This document shows, in pieces, positions 13,468-17,032 of a stretch of 17,032 bases of DNA. The position numbers were made by a program, and so were the translations under genes. This DNA comes from an uncultured Collinsella sp. (GTDB lineage: Bacteria; Actinomycetota; Coriobacteriia; Coriobacteriales; Coriobacteriaceae): assembly GCA_900539735.1 (NCBI GenBank), contig UQDE01000038.1, forward strand, positions 1-17,032, read 5' to 3'. The notes under the pieces are model-generated. The model ran no database searches. It was not told where the DNA came from and was given only the letters and a program-made list of their open reading frames with translations. Positions within the stretch are counted from its first letter, which is position 1. Every line of letters begins with the position of its first letter.

Positions 13468-15543
13468 ATGGGTGCTCCCAAGACCGGCAACGTAAGGAAC
13501 GTGGTGCTCGTAGGCCAAGGCGGGGTGGGCAAGACTTCACTCGCCGAGGCCATGCTCCACCTTTCCGGTAAGACCGCCCGCCTGGGCGGCCACGACGGCA
13601 CCAAGCCCACGCTCGACTATGACCCCGAAGAGGTCAAGCGTTCATTTTCCATCTCGACGACCATTGCGCCGATCGATTGGAAGGGCGCCCGCATCAACGT
13701 GCTCGATGCCCCGTGCTACCCCGATTTTATCGGCGACGCCTTTGCCGCGATGAGCGTCTGCGAGACGGCGCTGTTTGTGGTCGACGCCGAGGCCGGCCCG
13801 CAGCCGACGACGGTTAAGCTTTGGTACGCCGCCGAGGACCTGCGCCTGGCGCGCGCGGTGTTCGTAAACCGCCTGTCGCGTCCCGAGGCCAGCTTTACGA
13901 CCACAATGAACCTGCTGCAGGAGCGCTTTGGCACGCGCCTAGGCGCCGTGACCCTCCCCTGGGGCGAGGGCGAGGACTTTGACGGCATTATCGACCTGGT
14001 GCGCATGAAGGCGCGCCATTGCAACGGCACCGAAGCCGTAGAGTCGGAGATTCCCGAGGAGTATCGTGCCCAGGCTGAGGAAGCCCATGACCATCTGTGC
14101 GAGTTGGTGGCCGAGGCCGACGATGAGCTGATGATGAAGTACCTGGAAGGCGAAGAGACGCTGACGCAGGAGGAGCTCGAGGGCCTGTTGTCCAAGGCGA
14201 TCGCCGAGCGCATCTTTGTGCCGGTCTTTGCGGGCGATTGCATTAAGGAGCAAGGCGTCAACTCGCTGATGGACGACATCGCCACGTACTTCCCGGCGCC
14301 GACGGACTACGGCGAGATGCCGCTCATCGACGGCGACTCGCTCAAGATCTCGAGTGACGATGACCGTCCGGTGGCATTTGTGTTTAAGACGCTGGCCGAC
14401 CCGCAGCAGGGCCGCATCAGCTTTATCAAGGTGCTGACGGGCACGCTTGAGCCGGGCCTTGAGCTGATCAATGCACGTACGCGCAAGGGTGAGCGTCTGG
14501 CTCACCTGTATGTGATGTGCGGCCGCGACATGACCGAGGTCGGTCACGCCTATGCCGGCGATATCATCGTGGCGCCCAAGCTGGCGGCCGAGACGGGCGA
14601 TACGCTCTCGATTACCGGCAAGGTCGAGGCTGCGGCGTTTAAGTTCCCCAACTCGCAGTACCGCATCGCCATTGAGGCCGAGAACCGCGGCGATGAGGAA
14701 AAGCTCTATACGTTTATTGAGAAGGCATGCAAGGCCGATCCGACCATGAGCATCGACCGCGACGAGGAGACCGGGCAGACCATCATCTCGGCGGTGGGCG
14801 AGGCGCAGGTTTCGGTTCTGCTCAACCGGTTGGAGGACCGCACCAAGGTCGCGGCAAAGAGCGTTCCGATCCGCATTCCGTATCGCGAGACCATCCGCCG
14901 CACGGCAAGCGCCCAGGGTCGCCACAAGAAGCAGACTGGCGGTGCCGGTCAGTATGGCGACTGTTGGCTGCGCGTGGAGCCGCTCATTGGGTCCGACGGC
15001 ACGAGCGACGGCTATGAGTTTGTTGACGAGGTCGTGGGTGGCCGCATCCCGCGCTCGCTGATCCCCGCCGTGGACAAGGGTGTCCAGGAGACCATGAAGG
15101 ACGGCATCATTGCCGGCTACCCGCTCACGGGCATTCGCGTGGCTGTGTACGACGGCTCGTATCATAGCGTCGACTCCAACGAGATGGCGTTTCGCGCGGC
15201 GGCTCGCATCGGTCTGCGCAAGGCATGCGCCGATGCCGACCCGGTGGTGCTGGAGCCCATCGAGGAAATCACGGTGACTATCCCCGAGAGCTACGCCGGC
15301 GCCGTGATGGGCGACATCTCGGCATCGCGCGGTCGCGTGACGGGCATGGAGACCGATGAGCGCGGCGACACCGTGGTCATTGCCCAGGCACCGCTGGCAG
15401 AGCTGACGGATTATTCGACGCGCCTGCGCTCTATCACGCGCGGCACGGGTGACTTTACCATGAAGCCTGCTGGCTACGAGCAGGTTCCCTATGACGTTCA
15501 GGCCAAACTGGTCGAGCGCTATGAGGAGGGCCGCGCCAAGTAA
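13468..15543 (+). CDS. Elongation factor G-like translational GTPase paralogue (EF-G2/FusA2 type)
   Basis: The 691-residue protein has the full EF-G architecture: a G domain to about 270, a beta-barrel domain II at about 290-380, domains III and IV (PYRETI at 471-476, then GRHKKQTGGAGQYGD) and domain V at the C-terminus. It belongs to the paralogous EF-G-like group, not canonical FusA, because the P-loop reads GQGGVGKT (16-23) instead of AHIDAGKT. Two GTPase motifs are degenerate: G3 is DAPC (80-83) where D-x-P-G is expected, and G4 is NRLS (134-137) where N-K-x-D is expected. The protein may therefore bind guanine nucleotides weakly or not hydrolyse GTP. Its exact role is unknown; ribosome binding under stress or ribosome release is possible. 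AAGGAGGT lies 4 bases before the start. Confidence 0.9.
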   Translation: MGAPKTGNVRNVVLVGQGGVGKTSLAEAMLHLSGKTARLGGHDGTKPTLDYDPEEVKRSFSISTTIAPIDWKGARINVLDAPCYPDFIGDAFAAMSVCETALFVVDAEAGPQPTTVKLWYAAEDLRLARAVFVNRLSRPEASFTTTMNLLQERFGTRLGAVTLPWGEGEDFDGIIDLVRMKARHCNGTEAVESEIPEEYRAQAEEAHDHLCELVAEADDELMMKYLEGEETLTQEELEGLLSKAIAERIFVPVFAGDCIKEQGVNSLMDDIATYFPAPTDYGEMPLIDGDSLKISSDDDRPVAFVFKTLADPQQGRISFIKVLTGTLEPGLELINARTRKGERLAHLYVMCGRDMTEVGHAYAGDIIVAPKLAAETGDTLSITGKVEAAAFKFPNSQYRIAIEAENRGDEEKLYTFIEKACKADPTMSIDRDEETGQTIISAVGEAQVSVLLNRLEDRTKVAAKSVPIRIPYRETIRRTASAQGRHKKQTGGAGQYGDCWLRVEPLIGSDGTSDGYEFVDEVVGGRIPRSLIPAVDKGVQETMKDGIIAGYPLTGIRVAVYDGSYHSVDSNEMAFRAAARIGLRKACADADPVVLEPIEEITVTIPESYAGAVMGDISASRGRVTGMETDERGDTVVIAQAPLAELTDYSTRLRSITRGTGDFTMKPAGYEQVPYDVQAKLVERYEEGRAK

Positions 15544-15578
15544 CGTGTGGTTTTGCCTGCAATGTAGGTGCTGACGAA

Positions 15579-15648
15579 AAGGCCGTCCTGGGTAACCGGG
15601 GCGGCCTTATTTGATCCGTATGCGACGGAGGAAAACGGATCATTTTTT
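15579..15648. terminator. Tandem terminators between EF-G-like and endonuclease genes
   Basis: The first hairpin pairs aaggccg (15579-15585) with cggcctt (15602-15608), with further inner pairs, and is followed by tattt on the + strand and TTTT on the - strand. The second pairs tgatccgt (15612-15619) with acggatca (15635-15642) and runs into T6 (15643-15648) on the + strand. The first can serve both convergent genes; the second serves the + strand. Confidence 0.8.
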
Positions 15649-15672
15649 GGGTTACGGGCAGCGCAGTCGGCA

Positions 15673-16659
15673 CTAGTCTCCGGATGCCTGGTTGCGGCCG
15701 GTGGCGTAGTCGATTTGCACGTGCGGCTGCAGGTTGTAGCAGTACACGTGGAAGCACAGGGTCTTACCGTGGTCCTCGATCGATTGCGCTTCCAGACGAA
15801 CGCCGCGACAGACGAGTTCCTCTTCGTTGTACATGGGCGTGACGCGGTAGAGCACATGGCTGCCCGTGTCGCGGATGTAGTCGAGGATCTGCTCTTCAAA
15901 CGGCAGCATGCCCGTCTCGTTGAGATAGCGCGTGCCGGTGAGGAGATTCTTGCGATTGGCGTTCTCGCCGCAGAGCGACCAGGCGATGAGGTGGCAGCGG
16001 GTGTAGAGGCTCTGACCCGGAATAAAGTCGTAGCGCTGCTGGTGCCAACCGGCAGGATGGATACGTGAGATATCGCCGCGCTTTCCCTGTCCGAGCGACT
16101 CGGGGCCTACGCAGGCGAGCGCCTTGCGAGTGCGGCCCAGACTGTCGAGCTTGGAGAATTTCTTAAAGCAGCCCTCTTCTGTAGCGCGTTCGTATTCATC
16201 GAGTGTGAACGACGGTGTGCCGAGCGGGTGCGTGCTGTCGGCGCGAAGGGCGACGTAGGGGTTGCCGGCGTAGTCGGGAATGCTGCTGAGATAAACACCG
16301 CGGGCGCGGTTGAGGTCGGGGTTTTCGACCTCGTCGATGGGGGTGGCGGCGCTGTCCGCGGAGGCAACGTTGCCGTTGGTGTTGGTCGTGGTGGATTCGG
16401 AGCCATCGCCAGAGTCTTGGCTATTTTGAGAGTCCGAGGAGCTCGCTGTTCCCGATTCGAGCCGGGCAACCAGGTCTGCCTCGTCGTCGGTGCGGCTGGG
16501 ACTCTCGCTTTGTTTTTCGGCCAGAGCTGCCGCCTGCTCATCGCTTTGCGGCGACAGCAGCTTGGGAGCTCCGTCGAGCGATCCCGTAAACAACGCAAAC
16601 CCCAGCACCACGACGGTGCCGATGGAAAGTGCTTGCTTGTAGGCGGACTTGCGCGACAT
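15673..16659 (-). CDS. Membrane-anchored DNA/RNA non-specific endonuclease (EndA-like)
   Basis: The 328-residue protein has a basic N-terminus and one hydrophobic segment (about 10-27) that would act as an uncleaved anchor or signal peptide, placing the rest outside the cell. Residues 36-110 are a Ser/Asp/Thr/Asn-rich low-complexity linker. The C-terminal domain (about 118-320) matches the DNA/RNA non-specific nuclease family, closest to the EndA/DNA-entry nuclease type: LYTRCHLIAWSL contains the likely catalytic H223, and GENANRKNLLTGTRYLN contains Asn candidates for the metal site (N235, N238). The family cuts DNA and RNA with Mg2+ for nutrient uptake, biofilm release or DNA uptake. Five cysteines in the domain could form disulphides. 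The start has AGGAG 5 bases upstream. No competence genes are adjacent. Confidence 0.87.
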   Translation of the reverse strand: MSRKSAYKQALSIGTVVVLGFALFTGSLDGAPKLLSPQSDEQAAALAEKQSESPSRTDDEADLVARLESGTASSSDSQNSQDSGDGSESTTTNTNGNVASADSAATPIDEVENPDLNRARGVYLSSIPDYAGNPYVALRADSTHPLGTPSFTLDEYERATEEGCFKKFSKLDSLGRTRKALACVGPESLGQGKRGDISRIHPAGWHQQRYDFIPGQSLYTRCHLIAWSLCGENANRKNLLTGTRYLNETGMLPFEEQILDYIRDTGSHVLYRVTPMYNEEELVCRGVRLEAQSIEDHGKTLCFHVYCYNLQPHVQIDYATGRNQASGD

Positions 16660-16847
16660 TGCGGCTCCTGGCTAGATGGTTGGGAATCTACCAGTCTAGC
16701 AGGTGCCGGCAGGGGCCGTTCTATCGAACAAATACTCAAGATTTGGGATAGACGCTACTGATTCATTTGCCCCGCGGTCTAGATCGAGGTGGAGTCGAGC
16801 CAGTTGAGCTTGCACTCCGTTTTGGTTGAGAGCGACTGGCAGCCAAG
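16660..16847 (-). promoter_or_regulatory. Upstream region of the endonuclease gene
   Basis: This gap must contain the endonuclease promoter on the - strand. TG-c-TAGACT, with its -10 at 16693-16698, is a weak candidate; no -35 is clear. No convincing protein-coding frame is present. The right-hand part (16760-16847) may belong to a + strand RNA that ends at the terminator at 16848-16877. Confidence 0.25.
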
Positions 16848-16877
16848 GGCATCCGCATGGGTTGCGGTGCCTTTTTT
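16799..16877 (+). ncRNA. Orphan hairpin plus intrinsic terminator: possible small RNA end
   Basis: A strong + strand terminator (ggcatccgca at 16848-16857, tgcggtgcc at 16863-16871, one bulged T, then T6 at 16872-16877) has no + strand gene upstream before 15543. That gene already has its own tandem terminators. A 6-bp inverted repeat, gccagt/actggc (16799-16804, 16835-16840), lies directly before it. The arrangement fits the 3' end of a small RNA or an attenuator. The 5' end and promoter cannot be located, and no tRNA or known RNA family is recognised. Confidence 0.35.
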
Positions 16878-16882
16878 AGCGG

Positions 16883-16976
16883 GTAAACGGTCGAAAAATT
16901 CAGGTGAACGGTCAAAACAGAGCATATCAAACGAAATATCATTCGGACAACCGAATATACGGACGTTTGTGATAAT
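16883..16976 (+). promoter_or_regulatory. Promoter-like region with direct and inverted repeats
   Basis: GTRAACGGTC occurs twice, at 16883-16892 and 16904-16913, exactly 21 bases apart (two helical turns). ATTCGG-acaa-CCGAAT (16941-16956) is a perfect inverted repeat. GATAAT (16971-16976), preceded by TGT, is a good extended -10 with no clear -35, which suggests an activated promoter for a gene starting near the window edge. Confidence 0.45.
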
Positions 16977-17003
16977 CTAAGGCTCTGTTAGACCAGGATT
17001 GAC

Positions 17004-17032
17004 ATGCCGACCTGCCGGCTAACTCGCCGCCT
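17004..17032 (+). CDS. Possible start of a gene running off the window
   Basis: ATG at 17004 opens a frame (MPTCRLTRR) that stays open to the edge. AGGA (16995-16998) lies 5 bases upstream, and the GATAAT element at 16971 would give a leader of about 20 bases, so start, SD and promoter are all in register. Nine residues give no family clue. A neighbouring repeat, gttag/ctaac, flanks the start and could fold around it. Confidence 0.35.

Noticed and set aside
13939..15165. 408-codon open frame antisense to the EF-G-like gene
   Set aside because: Length alone is not evidence here; the + strand frame has full EF-G motifs and a near-perfect SD.
16789..16980. 63-codon + strand frame
   Set aside because: It runs through a strong terminator and promoter-like repeats, has no SD and has no recognisable motif.
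1..17032. CRISPR array, tRNA or rRNA gene, prophage or complete insertion sequence
   Set aside because: No regularly spaced repeats, tRNA arms, transposase, integrase or phage genes were found on either strand.

Overview
The window looks like a chromosomal segment of a GC-rich Coriobacteriia actinomycete, most likely Collinsella. This rests on codon bias, strong AGGAGG-type Shine-Dalgarno (SD) sites, the tilS-hpt-ftsH block, an EF-G-like paralogue of actinobacterial type and a Tat-plus-lipobox solute-binding protein. The assignment is by recollection of these families and was not checked by search. Most of the window is housekeeping. I do not see a convincing new multi-gene defence, mobile or biosynthetic system; the unusual signals are mostly in the intergenic DNA.

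Layout. Positions 1-100: a strong terminator, probably closing an upstream gene. 164-631 (-): orphan small protein with a C-terminal membrane anchor, in an AT-rich stretch. 909-1340 (+): Hsp20 small heat-shock protein behind an AT-rich, palindrome-rich upstream region. 1423-2232 (-): WalJ/YycJ-type metallo-beta-lactamase-fold protein, convergent with hsp20 across a bidirectional terminator and divergent from the next block. 2281-6661 (+): tilS, hpt and ftsH (tRNA-Ile lysidine synthetase, hypoxanthine phosphoribosyltransferase, membrane AAA+ protease), a grouping found across Gram-positive bacteria.

6730-6791 is a perfect 25-bp inverted repeat. 6851-8035 (+) is a PLP aminotransferase and 8201-9022 (+) a YcdX-type PHP phosphoesterase; a parS-like sequence lies between them. 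9100-10548 (-) is an Fe-S m5U RNA methyltransferase. 10656-10794 is a 139-bp nested palindrome with perfect 35-bp arms. 10887-13157 (+) is a compact three-gene amino-acid ABC importer (Tat lipoprotein, permease, ATPase) with overlapping genes. 13468-15543 (+) is an EF-G-like translational GTPase paralogue whose G3 and G4 motifs are degenerate. 15673-16659 (-) is a membrane-anchored DNA/RNA non-specific endonuclease, convergent across tandem terminators. 16660-17032 has no clear gene except an orphan terminator (possible small RNA), then a promoter-like region and the possible start of a gene that leaves the window.

The genes fall into translation and RNA modification (TilS, m5U methyltransferase, EF-G-like), protein quality control (Hsp20, FtsH), purine salvage (Hpt), nutrient uptake (ABC importer) and extracellular nuclease activity. 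Start sites were moved inward from the longest possible ORF wherever a good SD or family alignment supported it (hsp20, walJ, aminotransferase, methyltransferase, all three ABC genes, EF-G-like).
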